Part shown: one piece after another, positions 10,847 through 21,172 of the stretch
Layout: each line of letters opens with the position of its first letter
Numbering within the stretch: position 1 is the stretch's first letter
Source: Tetrapyrgos nigripes
Taxonomy: Eukaryota; Basidiomycota; Agaricomycetes; Agaricales; Campanellaceae
Assembly: GCA_013368315.1 (NCBI GenBank)
Contig: JAACJM010000012.1
Location: forward strand, 868,001-932,000
Reading direction: 5' to 3'
Length of the DNA stretch: 64,000 nt
The notes under the pieces: model-generated
What the model was told of the DNA's origin: nothing
The model's input: only the letters and a program-made list of their open reading frames with translations
Databases searched by the model: none
Position numbers and translations under genes: made by a program

Positions 10847-12256
10847 ATGCTACCTCCTGCAAACTACGCTTGTGTATTGACTGGACCAAAGACGGTTCAA
10901 ATTCAAAACCTACCCATTCCGTCGGTGGGCCCAGAAGATGTGTTGGTCCAGATAGAGGCGACAGGAATTTGTGGAACTGATGTGCGTATTCTATCCATAC
11001 CATTTGTCTTCGAACTGCATACATGGGTCTCACCTTTCGAATCTGGACTGACGATGATCGCTATGTTCACAGCTGCATCTCTACAATGATTTCGGCTTTG
11101 GGAAGTTTCGCATCCCAGGTCCCAGCGTACTTGGCCATGAAGCTGCAGGGACCATTGTCCAAGTCGGAGAAAATGTCAAAGATAGGGCTATTGGTGACCG
11201 TGTGTGCATTGAACCGACAATCTTTTGCAGAAAGTACGTTGCTTTCTTACCAGTACTCGTATGTAGAATTACTCACGACACCTCCCAATTTTTACTCTGA
11301 AGATGTTACAACTGTAAAAGCGGAAGACCCAATATCTGTCCCGCATTCAAACTAGCAGGTTTGGCTCCGACTCCTGGAACACTTTCTCAGTACTACGCCT
11401 GTGAATCTGATTTTACTGTGAAAATTCCCGATTCTTTGCCGTGGCTTCAAGCCGGTTGCATCTAGCCTCTGGCCATTTCCGTGCAGGTAATCCGAACCCC
11501 TTCTCTCGGATGAACGTCAAGCATACTGACTCGTCCCAGATTGCTAAAAGAGCGAAATTCGGCCCGGGTCAAACTGTGGCTGTCTTGTAAGTTGTAATAA
11601 ATTTCTAAGTTTCACCACTAATATGGAATCTTTAGTGGATGTGGTCCCTTAGGTGCACTTGTGATGGCGACAGCTAAAGCTTACGGTCTTAGCAAAGTCC
11701 TTGCCTTTGACATTTCCGCCAAGCGTGTCGAATTTGTCACGAAACATTACGCAGATTATGGTGCACTCTCACTACAAAAAGAGGAGAATGAGGATTACAC
11801 ATCATGGGCCGAGAAGTTCAAAGCAGAGACGATGAAAGACGCAGGGATTGAGCCTTGGGGCGTCGATATTGTCGTAGAAGCTTCCGGAGCTGAGGCTTGT
11901 ATGCATGCAGGGATTGGATTTCTTCGTCCTGGCGGAACATGTCAGTTATTTCATCGTTTGCTCAGAACACGAATCGCTGACTTTTCTCTCGACTAATAGA
12001 TGTAGCAGCTGGGCTAGGTAAAGAGATCAATACATTCCCCACAGTGCAGATAGTTACGAAGGAGTTGGACGTTGTGGGATCTGTCCGGTACACTGTAGGC
12101 TGTTTCCAGACGGCTATTGATTTGGTCTCTAGTGGAAGAGTAGATCTGAAGCCTTTGGTGACAGCCCAGTTCCCAATTTCTAGGAGTGCAGAGGCATTGG
12201 AAGCAGTGAGGAAGGGAGATGATCTCAAAGTAGTGATATTGTGTCAGCAACTGTAG
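10847..12256 (+). pseudogene. Zinc alcohol/polyol dehydrogenase (MDR family) with in-frame TAG
   Basis: Sorbitol/xylitol-dehydrogenase-like member of the medium-chain dehydrogenases, which oxidise polyols with NAD+. Exon 1: MLPPANYACVLTGPK to EATGICGTD (catalytic zinc Cys). Exon 2: RIPGPSVLGHEAAG (zinc His-Glu) to CIEPTIFC. Exon 3 completes the structural zinc site CRKCYNCKSGRPNIC. Exon 4 onward: VAVFGCGPLGALV (Rossmann GxGxxG), VLAFDISAKR, GGTYVAAGLGKE, and a C-terminus ending at 12256. About 385 residues, full family length. The oddity is a TAG at 11463-11465 inside the conserved PWLQAGCI-x-PLAISVQ, where relatives usually have Gln (CAG/CAA). Every splice join and motif downstream is intact, so this is either a recent nonsense allele or a sequence error. 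A Zn2Cys6 regulator follows 290 bases downstream on the same strand. Confidence 0.85.
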
Positions 12257-12545
12257 CCTTCTGTATTAGTGACAATACTATTCGGACTTTCGGCAGCTTC
12301 GGCGTTAGCAGTGCCAAGAGGCGGAATAGCGGAAGATTTCCCGTGTGGGAAGAACGATTCCCTCCCGAACCTCGACGACTAGCTATCCTTCAGTCTCACA
12401 AGGCCCTGTAGCTTTCTACACCACCATCTCCTCTCGCTTATCCAACAGGACTCTCTAGCCTTAGCACCAACTACTCGCTGCGGGTGAACTGTTGTGGAAT
12501 TCGGAACCAATCCGTCGGACCAACCGAGGTCAAACCCGATACTTG

Positions 12546-15500
12546 ATGTCTGAACAACCTGAACCCTCATCCACTCCGAATGGTGACAGGTACACTTCGG
12601 ATTCTCGCTCTGTCGTTCATCTCGTTGATGTAGTCTGCCTATGATCTAGGAAAGTACCAGCTCGTACCAGAGTTTGGCGCGCTTGTGAAGTGTGTAGAAA
12701 ACGCAAGGTTCTTGATTTTTGCTTTGTTAGCGCTGCTCGTCCCGGAACGCTGATATGGTGCAACACCAGGTGAAGTGCAATGGACAAGTGAGGTCAATAT
12801 CCCCTATTTTACGAATCGCAGCTAAACCGTAGATATAGGAACCGTGCGCGTACTGCCTCTCCTCCGGAAAAGTGTGCAGCTGTATGTCAAGTGATACCTC
12901 CCTCGTATATGCTGAAGATCTCATTGAAGTGCTCTAGTCAAAGATATTAGCGACAATGCTGCTGTCGCTCGCCAGTATGGCCCTGTTTTCTGGATGCGAC
13001 TGCTAGATAACATTTACTACATCACAGACACCCCAATACCGTTGAAAGTCGCTTGGCAAAGGTAGAAGAAAGTCTCCAAATGATGCAACCAATGGCGCAG
13101 GCCTTTAAGGCATGGTTAAGCGTTAACCCTCAATACCAACCCTCCGCTTTACCGTAAGCAGCCACATCTTCGCGTTATGGCTGAGATTTACCTTGTACCG
13201 AATAGTTTCATGGGAACAGCAGAACTCAGAGACACGTCTTTCGCTGGTCCTTCTCGATCGCACACCACTGCTTCTAAGCACTACGGAGCATCCGGGGACA
13301 TACAAGAGCTATTGCCCACAGTCATCCCAAACCCAAACGGCTATTCACATATCTCAAGCCAGGAGCCTGAGCGGCAGGGTGTCTCAGGTGTATCAGACGA
13401 GCGAAGTTCCAGCTTTACGCAAGATGTCTACAAGAAGAATTCTTATGGGTCTGCAAGGTAAGCATGTTTCTTTGCGTACAATACATATAGTGCTAACAAT
13501 GTATCTATGTCTGATATTTACCAGATACGCAGGAAGTCCCTCGTCGTCGCGTGTAGATGCTTCAGTGCCAAAAGAACCCAATACATTGCCTGATTCGACT
13601 GGCTCAGTCGTTACGGAGATACGACTTCCTTCCAAGCATTCCATGACTCATCACGCGTTAGTTATCTCGATTGTTCTCTTCACTTAATTATTGCTGAGAT
13701 TGGTTTTATTGCAGGTCTCGTACAAAAGACATCGTTTATCCATCACACCAGCAAGCCGATGAACTAGTAGCACGCTACTTCTCAGAAGTCCACCACACCT
13801 TCCCGATTCTTCATCAACAAACATTTGTGGAACGTTACATGAAAGCCATGAAAGACAGGGTACTTGATAAGCCTTCCCAAGATCGTGCATTTCTTTCTCT
13901 GCTTTTCGCTGTCTTCGCTTGTGGTGCATGTCTCTCCGGCAAGGGTGAACCAAGATTTCGAAGCGAGTCGCCGGGGGGGCAAGTTGACTTCAATGGTTCG
14001 GAGTTCTATGAAAGCGCCCAGTCGTTTGTTTGGTCCGGAATGGGCTCCTCCAAGTTGGAACAGTGAGCAGTACTATCGTCTGCCGAGCATATTTGACTTA
14101 TTATGGTGTTCAGCGTACAATGTTTGGCAATCTTGTCAATATGTAATGCAACTTGGAATAGTGAGTCCTCAACCATGTTACACCGAAGTATTATTTATAT
14201 TTATGAGTTTCCTTTGCTCTCCAGCCTTGGCACAGAGTTGGATAAATGCAGGAGCTGCCGTCAGGCGAGCCCAGGACCTTGGTTTACATGTAGGTTTATG
14301 CCGAAGTTCTATGATGAAAAAGTTAAGCTTCTTGGTTTAGCGCGCAGGGAAACGGCAGCCTCTTTCACCATTTGAGAGGGAAATGCGGAGAAGAGTCTGG
14401 TGGTGCGTATACGGCTTGGACAGGGTGCTTTCACTAGCATTAGGTCGACCTAGCGGAATCCACGATGACGATTGCGATGTAGACATGCGTGAGTATGGTG
14501 TCTGGTGTTTGTCTTCATATTTGAATATTCCGTCCTTCCAGCTGCTGAATGGGACGATCTTCAGTTAACTTCATTACGAGATGGAAACGCTGTCTCGGCG
14601 CAAGAAACATCTTTTATGACTGGATTTGTGGCGTGAGTGTCTCTGTCCGATCTTCCATGAACTCTAGCTTCTCTGTCTGACCTCCTGCGGCAGTCTGCTC
14701 GGTTTTTACGTGGTCGCTGGCAAAGTAATGCGATTCCAGTCTAAGCGCACTCAGGGCCTTCAAAGCGAGATCACGCGCTCGACTCTCGCCTCGCTGGATG
14801 CAGAGTTAGCGAATTGGATCAACAGTCTTCCACCCTGTATTCAGATTTCGGCCACTGATGATGGAAACCCCAAACTACGACTGCAGTCTGTGATAGCATC
14901 ACTGGTATATCACTCTGCCATCATAAATCTTTGTCAGTTGTTATATGCCATTACCTGAGGTTTGCTCCGTGAGCCGACCTGTTTTTCATAGATCGACCCT
15001 TCATCCCTGGTGATCCTCACACACCTTCTGACTTGACACCACTTGTGCGTTGTATTGGCGCTGCTCGTTCTTGTGAGTCCAGCAGTTTTCATGCAACTTG
15101 AAGATTCGTCTAATTTTTATTATTGGTACCGACAGTTATACAGATTGGCGACATCACTCCACAGGTCAGTCTCGGAGCGTTCATAAGCATTATGGCCATG
15201 CGCTAATAAGACCACATACAGACGTTTCCAACGACACATTACCTTGCATCTTTGGTTCAGACTATCACTGTAAGTGTTGATTGTCTCGGCTACCTGGTCA
15301 TTTTGACTTGTTGTTACTGACGCCATGTACATCTGCGTAGCTCGGTGCAATCCTTTTTCTTCGCTGTATTGCGTATGTCAACCAGCCAGAGTTGGTATCG
15401 TCCATTTTCTCAGACGCCGAGAAATGTATATCAGTCCTAGAGAGTGTGGAGTTCTTTTTTCCCGCCTCGAAAATTTGTAGGGAAATTGTTACCGACCTTT

Positions 15501-16295
15501 TGATTGTAGTGAAGACGAAGCAATATGGAGGGCTTCCCGCAATTGAGGCTCTCCAAGCGGCCCACCGTTCGAGAATGGGGAATGGGAGTATCTCGACTGG
15601 AGGCCTTAATGCTGCTGAGTCGTCAGTGTCTATACATCTCTGAGGCTTCTATGAAATCTCATGATCCCTATTGACTTGCATCTAGGCTCTCAAGAGGCAA
15701 GAGGAAAAATATGGCCGATGTGGACCTTCCCCCTGCTTCTCGACGTCGTCTTGAGGATGAAATGCCTTCGAACTGGGATCCAGTTCCTAGCAACAAGCTT
15801 GACCGCTCTGACTCATCAGCTACCTCTCAAGGGAGGTCTGGTGATCTCAGTAATGGTCGGTATCACCAACGCTTATCCAGTCTACGGACATCTGTCGAGG
15901 ATGCCGGCGGTCCAACGTCCCCCATTCAACTGCAACCGCCACAACCGCCACCATATCCTGATATTCCTCAAAATCCCAATCCTCAGTTCCTACAAACCCA
16001 GCCTTTACAGAATCTCATGTCACCCCGTGGTCCTGATGCTCATGAAATTCCCTCAAAGGAGCACTCAACAATGGGATTTCCTCCTCAGGTAGCATCCCTT
16101 GATCTTAATTCTCTCTCTGTCATTGGGTTAGACGGAACATCTGGTTATGAGTATCTAGAGGAAGAACTGTCATTGGTTTTGGAGAATGTCGTGAAACCTC
16201 GAGCCACGTCAATCAGTGCTCAAACATTGGAAGAGAATGCGCGCGTTCTCTGGCAAGCATACCAAACACTGGGGAAGTCTTCTGAAGGTAGCTAA
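12546..16295 (+). CDS. Zn(II)2Cys6 transcription factor with fungal-specific TF domain
   Basis: Predicted nuclear DNA-binding regulator; targets unknown. The zinc cluster is assembled across introns from about 12680 to 12900: CEVC-RKRKVK-C-NGQEP-CAYC-LSSGKV-C, spacing C-x2-C-x6-C-x5-C-x2-C-x6-C, preceded by RVWRA. A coiled-coil-like linker (RLAKVEESLQMMQPMAQAF) follows at about 13035-13100. The middle homology domain begins at LVARYFSEVHHTFPILHQQTF and continues through CLAILSICNATWN, WINAGAAVRRAQDLGLH and PFEREMRRRVWWCVYGLDR to GRPSGIHDDDCDVDMPAEWDD, the signature of Fungal_trans (PF04082). The C-terminus is Pro/Ser/Gln-rich and ends YQTLGKSSEGS. About 15 exons and 900 residues. Exons between about 12900 and 13030 are poorly resolved. 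It lies downstream of the broken dehydrogenase on the same strand, but no regulatory link is shown. Confidence 0.85.
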
Positions 16296-17410
16296 GTAGT
16301 TTGTTCGGACATGTACATAGACCTTTTCACTAGACCTTTTCACTATAGACGGTTTTTCAACTTTTCGGCAATGTATTTATGTAATTTATAATGCATCTTT
16401 GATTTGACGCATGCTAGCGTTGTGCTCTCCTTCAGATGACGAGAATGCAGGCAACGCACGTACTCTACCTTTCCTCTCTGCTTCATCATCCGCAGCTGCT
16501 TCGAAGCGTACTCCTTGTCACTTCAAGCTTTAAGTCTTGAAGAGAAGACAATTATCAACATTGACTGCATCTGCGATCCCTCAGACCTCCACTAGTCGCG
16601 CCCGCCTCACCACCATTTCCCACCCGTTGAAGGGTGATTTCGTCGTCATATGCAAAAATTGTGACAGCTCTGAAGATATCGCACTTGCTCTGTATGCACG
16701 CACAATAGCTATCCACGGAGGGGGACATAGTGCAGCGTGCTACTGCTGCCAGTATGCTGGTGAGTACTTAGTAGGATCAAGTACCAGCAATTCTGACCTT
16801 ACAGGCGCATCGCGCACTACACTGGACTACAGGACCTCAGGAGGTATTAAGTATTCCTGTGCGTGCCCTGGACTATTCTTCCCTTCAGCAAGCATTCGAT
16901 GAGATCGTTGACCTTTCTACTAGTAGCTCAGGAGACAGTGGATTTGATGTTGGATTTGGCTTTGACAAGACCAGCTCTATTCCCTCGGGTGGGCTTTCAT
17001 GCGCAATCCAAGCCTTATATATCATGTTGGTCAATGTTATCTGGAAGGGTAACAAACCCCAAAAACCCAGTGGCAGCATTCAAGTGTGCACTGAATATAT
17101 ATCATTGGGATACCGACCCCGAAATGCTGGAATATACCAACCACGGTCGATGTTCTACGGGCCACTCAGAGAGCCCGTGTCTTCTAACGAAACAAAGAGG
17201 TCTTGAAGGTGTAATCGGAGTGAAAGAATGATCCGAGACAAGTTTTTGGTAATGGCCCCCCTTAATTATTAGTTTCACGAAGGTTCGCCGAACAGGAAGA
17301 TGATGATGATGATTGGGTTTTGATAACGGCATGGTACACTTGTACTAATTTGTTTTTACTTCTGTACGGCTACTGCTTGCGACTTTTAACAGAGACGAGA
17401 TTCACTAGAA
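16296..17410. other. 1.1-kb region with eroded coding traces
   Basis: Apart from the FAD-oxidoreductase-like remnant at about 16600-16745, frames at 16860-17230 have some coding-like character (SSLQQAFDEIVDLS, GFDVGFGFD) but are broken by stops and frame changes and I cannot join them into a gene. Confidence 0.4.
16600..16745 (+). pseudogene. Remnant resembling an FAD-linked (PCMH/BBE-type) oxidoreductase
   Basis: A short frame reads GDFVVICKNCDSSEDIALALYAR then TIAIHGGGHSAA. In berberine-bridge-like oxidases the same order occurs: strand-helix before a loop, then the FAD-contacting R/H-GGGH-S/N motif. Here about ten residues between helix and motif are missing, the motif runs into CYCCQYAG rather than the usual GASS, and the rest of the FAD domain is absent. 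I read it as a decayed or truncated copy. It could be chance similarity, so confidence is low to moderate. Confidence 0.4.
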
Positions 17411-17820
17411 CTACTCATCGTCCGAGTCTGAGTCTGGGGTAGGGAAGTCAAAGGTTTTCGGCTCTCGTATTATAGGAGCAGCAGCTTTTCTTCTTCTGGG
17501 TAATGAACCAACCTTGGGTTCGAGGTGACCCTTCTGAGGTTGGATCGGAGGGGCAAAGGGTTAATTTGGATGGAGAAGGCATAACCACGGCGCCCAGCTA
17601 GAGATAGAGGAGTGCGCACTCTCGCATTGGAAGTGGAGGAAAATACTGGGCCCAATGGTGGGGGAGTAACAGTGGATGGAGGGACTGACGACTCTGAGAT
17701 GGGACAGACGACGGCTGCTGGTGAAGCAGGAGCGCACAGAGAAGTATCCGACATTTGTGAGGATAAAGAATCGGAGGACAATGAAGAGGAAGGAGTAAGG
17801 TTGTAGATTGACATTGTCAC
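17411..17820 (-). CDS. Small Ser/Pro-rich hypothetical protein, frame change in 3' half
   Basis: No function recognised. The first frame (from 17820, or the second ATG at 17814) is Ser/Thr/Pro-rich: SIYNLTPSSSLSSDSLSSQ, then CPISESSVPPSTVTPPPLGPVFSSTSNAR and GRRGYAFSIQI. The 3' part lies in another frame and reads GHLEPKVGSLPRRRKAAAP, then EPKTFDFPTPDSDSDDE and a stop at 17411. Both parts look coding by composition and the acidic DSDSDDE ending is convincing. They can be joined by an 86-base intron (GTGCGC to CTCAG, with an internal TTAAC) that drops the GRRGYAF segment, or by correcting one missing base near 17540-17560. Low-complexity sequence suggests a disordered regulatory or stress protein. 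Two frames agreeing on one strand is the main support that this is a gene. Confidence 0.5.
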
Positions 17821-18163
17821 AGTCGTGTATGTGTGTGAGTGGTTATCAGTGTGTAAGCGGATGTGGATGTGGGTAGAGATGTGGTTTGAGAGAAATTAGA
17901 AGAGGGGGATTACTTATACCCCGAGCGTTAGGGGCCGATCCGTGGCGGTAACCTCCCCTATAAAGTGGAGAGTCCTACGGGCTACTCAAACTCTGATTCA
18001 GGGATAGGCGTAAAAGGAGGAAAATTCTGAACAGAGATGTCAGGCATTGATTGGGAGGATAGTCCTAGTAAAATATACAATCCTTAATGTAACAAATCCA
18101 TCCGATGTGGCGGGTATACAAAAACGCAAAGGGTATATACAAAACGAGGCTTGAAGAGACAGA
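17821..18163. other. Upstream region of the small Ser/Pro-rich gene
   Basis: GT-rich and purine-rich stretches (TGTGTATGTGTGTGAG at about 17823) and no exon. A TATA-like ACTTATACCCC occurs at about 17912-17922 on the plus strand (minus-strand GGGGTATAAGT), about 95 bases from the start. Confidence 0.4.
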
Positions 18164-19483
18164 CTAGATCGTTGTTTCGTCTTCTGCATCTTCTGCCGGG
18201 TTCCAGCCGTTCATTTTGAGTATGAATTCGAAGGGGTTAGACACTTGGACAGGGATAGGAGCAGGTTTTTGCTCTGAATGTTCGAGAAGGAAGTTGCACA
18301 GGAACGAGTTGACGCTGTAGATCGTAGGCAAATATTAGCATTGCCTTAGGGCATGAAAAGGAGACAAGGGAGCTTACTCAGGGAAATCCGTTGAAGAGTC
18401 GATATTGACAAACTGAGGGGCGTCCGGAATTTTCACTAGGGAAGTCTTGACCCCCGCAGCTTGAAGCTGCTTCATGAACTCTTCGCTATATGTAACAGGA
18501 TAAGCCACATCCCCGAGGCCATGTACTAGTGTGACTGGAATCTTGGCCAATTTGGCCAACGCTTCCTTCGTCTGCGATTTCCGATTGGTGATGATGTCCA
18601 CAGTCATCACACGGTACTGGTCGAGTCCTTTGGGTCCCCAAATATTCTTGGCGATGGGGTATGTCCTGTTCATCAAGCTGGAAGGTACACAAGGTAAGAA
18701 TCGGCCGAACATAAATTTACAAAATGATGCGAAGACTCACGCATTGATCAAGGTACTGCTTTTATTACTGAAACCTAACTGAAGAGCCCCATAAACTGCC
18801 TCCAACAAGACAGAGTCATCAGGCGTTGGTCCAGACAAGCCTTCACACCAGACTTCGTATATCTCTCGGCGCCCAAGGGCGACATCCTCTGGCTGGTGAA
18901 GGTTCAGAAAACCAGAATGACTACGTGCTCTGTCAACGTACCTCCTCCGTGCCGAGAGGCGACATCAAGAACAGAGATTTAACCTTTTCTGGATACGATA
19001 CAGCCAATTGCAGCCCAATTATCGTGCCCAGGGAGAGCCCAACAACATGGCAAGGCGGCAGCTTCAGCGCGTCCTGTTATGAAGTTGCGGGTCAGATATT
19101 GATTAGAAGGCGAGGAATGGAACAGACTATAAATTTAGCAAAATCCTCTGCTGCTTCGACCTGTCCATAATGAGCAGGTGGCTTGTCGCCAGTTGTCTCC
19201 CCGTGTGCCCTGTGGTCCACAGCTACTAGGTTGAATTGTCTCAACTTGGGATCGCCAAATTGTTCTGTGGGATAAGCATACAAATGAGTAACCGGAAATG
19301 GCGAGGGAAGAACGGTTAGAAATACGTACGGACGAAGATTTCTTGGGGGATGTAGACACCATGAAGAAAGAGAACCGTAGGCAAGCCTTTCTCTATTGAT
19401 TTGGCTGAGGCTGACTTCGGAGTAGAGATGGTGTAACGGAATTCTGTCTTTCCAGTGCTAGAGTTGACCTTGACTGTAGGCAT
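18164..19483 (-). CDS. Alpha/beta hydrolase fold protein lacking the usual catalytic His
   Basis: Predicted soluble alpha/beta hydrolase of about 330 residues from six or more exons. Seen: VLFLHGVYIPQEIF (oxyanion HG), VAVDHRAHGETTGDKP, VVGLSLGTIIGLQLA (nucleophile elbow GxSxG), SYPEKVKSLFLMSPLG, a cap region with PEDVALGRREIYEVW, TLVHGLGDVAYPVTYSEEF (acid residue) and VKIPDAPQFVNID. Relatives have His in the last motif (GAPHF-type); here the codon is CAG (Gln) at about 18413. Without it the Ser-His-Asp triad is incomplete unless a nearby residue substitutes. The last exon begins VNSFLCNFLLEH and ends with an acidic EDAEDETTI. Substrate unknown; esterase or epoxide-hydrolase-like activity is possible, as is a non-catalytic role. 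Start at 19483 gives MPTVKVNSSTGKTEFRY. Confidence 0.8.
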
Positions 19484-21172
19484 GGTGCTAGGAAGAGAAT
19501 GTCCAAAGTTATGTCGAGTTTCTGGGAGGCTGGATGCGAGATGATGAGTCGATTCTCAGTATTTATACTTCCAAATTCACGACTAATCACGGAAAAAAAG
19601 GTGAAGGAGGATGTGATCGAGGTCCAATTGCAGGGTAACGGCTTTGCAAATAATGGACAAGATTTGAAAAATCGGCCATGAAACCGACGTACGCAAAGAG
19701 ACGCGTAAGAGACCTCTAGATGGAAACATAGTGGACGCCGAAACAGCTATACGTTCGCATTGTCCAGGGCATCATCAATCTTGACTTGGGGTAACCGTTA
19801 ACGGAAACAGCGAAATAAGAGATCGATGTAGAGCTCCGCGATGAATATTTTAAACCAACCATATACACCTGTCGGACGTTGAGTGAGAAACAGAAAGCAG
19901 CAATGTTTGCCAGTCAACGGCATACCATATCTGGGCTGAAAGCCTGGTTCCGAATTCCTCCAAAGATTGGAAAATGACCTAGTCCATCTGGCTCCGTCAA
20001 TCCGTTGTCACTTCAACCCGATCCCCGCGATCGCCCGATTTCCTAGTTGTTCCCGGTCGTCGTGTGTGTGCATGGTGCAGAGTGTCAGAGAAGAAAATAG
20101 AGCCAGGACAAGTGCCTGACGGATGTTTGGAACGAAGCCTTTTGTAAACAGCAAGGGGGAGGCGGACCGCATATCCGGCACATAGGGTAGGGGGGGAGGG
20201 GGTCAGGTCTGGCCAAAAATTTTTTGGACAACACCTAGGACAGGGTATCTTGAGCTTGTTTTTTGTTAATTACCTAGAGTTGTACAATTCTCAAGACTTT
20301 CCTACCTTTTTGTGGCTATCTATTGCTAGAAGCTGCAAATGCGCAACAAATACTCGTCTCGGGTAGAGTTGAGGTATCTTATCTCTTCTCTTTTTGGCAG
20401 TATCAATTTAGGGTTAGGGCTTCTGGTATCTTATCTATGTATCATGTGATCGTAGATATACCATATAAGGCAGGTGAGGGGGGAGAGGGGGTATCGGTGC
20501 CAAAAAATTTTTTCGACCTGATGTTTTTATTTTTTATCCCGCCTCCCCCTTGGTACACAGTCTCCTTTAAATACTAATACAGTCTTCACTTAGTCTTCAC
20601 CTGGAACTAGCAAAACTTCGAACTTTGGTCAGCCTTCAAATTCGCCATCTTTTCTTTTTGAAGAGTCTAGCGTACTATCGGATTGAGCTACTGCTAGGTA
20701 TCTATCACGTTCGGGTTTTGATTTTTTGTTGCCAGGTACTTCGAGTTCTCCAAACGACGGAATCAGAGTGGCAACTAGACTGTGCATAATGCAAAAGGAT
20801 AGCGAGGTATACGATAATGCAGAAGATGGGTTAAGGATGTCATGATGTCAATGAATTCGAGTTAGCGTGAAGGATGAGTACTATCGTAAATTGTATCACG
20901 TATGCATGCAGGGGAAGAACGACGATAGCGATGAGGAAAGCCAGGGGGAAAAGGGTTACAATCTAAAAAATCCAAACCAATGCGACCGATATCAACTATG
21001 TAGCGAGAAATAAATTTATGTACCACCACCCAAACCACCACCAATCCATAAATGCCCAACCAACCAACAAGACGTATCAATCAAGCAAGATTTGAATGAG
21101 AAGGGGGGGAAATGCAATGCCATGTATAAATCCCAATCCGTCTGTGCTCCGAAGAAGCGAGTCTTGAACCAA
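19484..21172. other. 1.7-kb AT/G-rich gap with a repeated G-tract/A-T motif
   Basis: No gene seen. It carries two related copies of a G-rich tract followed by CCAAAAATTTTTT (described separately) and several GGTATCTTA motifs at about 20245-20435. It separates the hydrolase from the 3' end of the MscS gene. Confidence 0.5.
20177..20515. repeat. Diverged direct repeat: G-tract followed by A5-6/T6 palindrome
   Basis: Copy A (about 20177-20230) and copy B (about 20469-20515) share GGCA, then a run of 15-20 bases almost all G, then T-rich/C-rich spacer and G(G)CCAAAAATTTTTT. The G-tract of each has four or more G3 runs, so a quadruplex is conceivable. The copies are about 290 bases apart in direct orientation. 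Confidence 0.55.

Noticed and set aside
20406..20420. Telomere repeat TTAGGGTTAGGG
   Set aside because: Only two tandem units within ordinary sequence; genes continue on both sides, so it is not a chromosome end and is within chance expectation.
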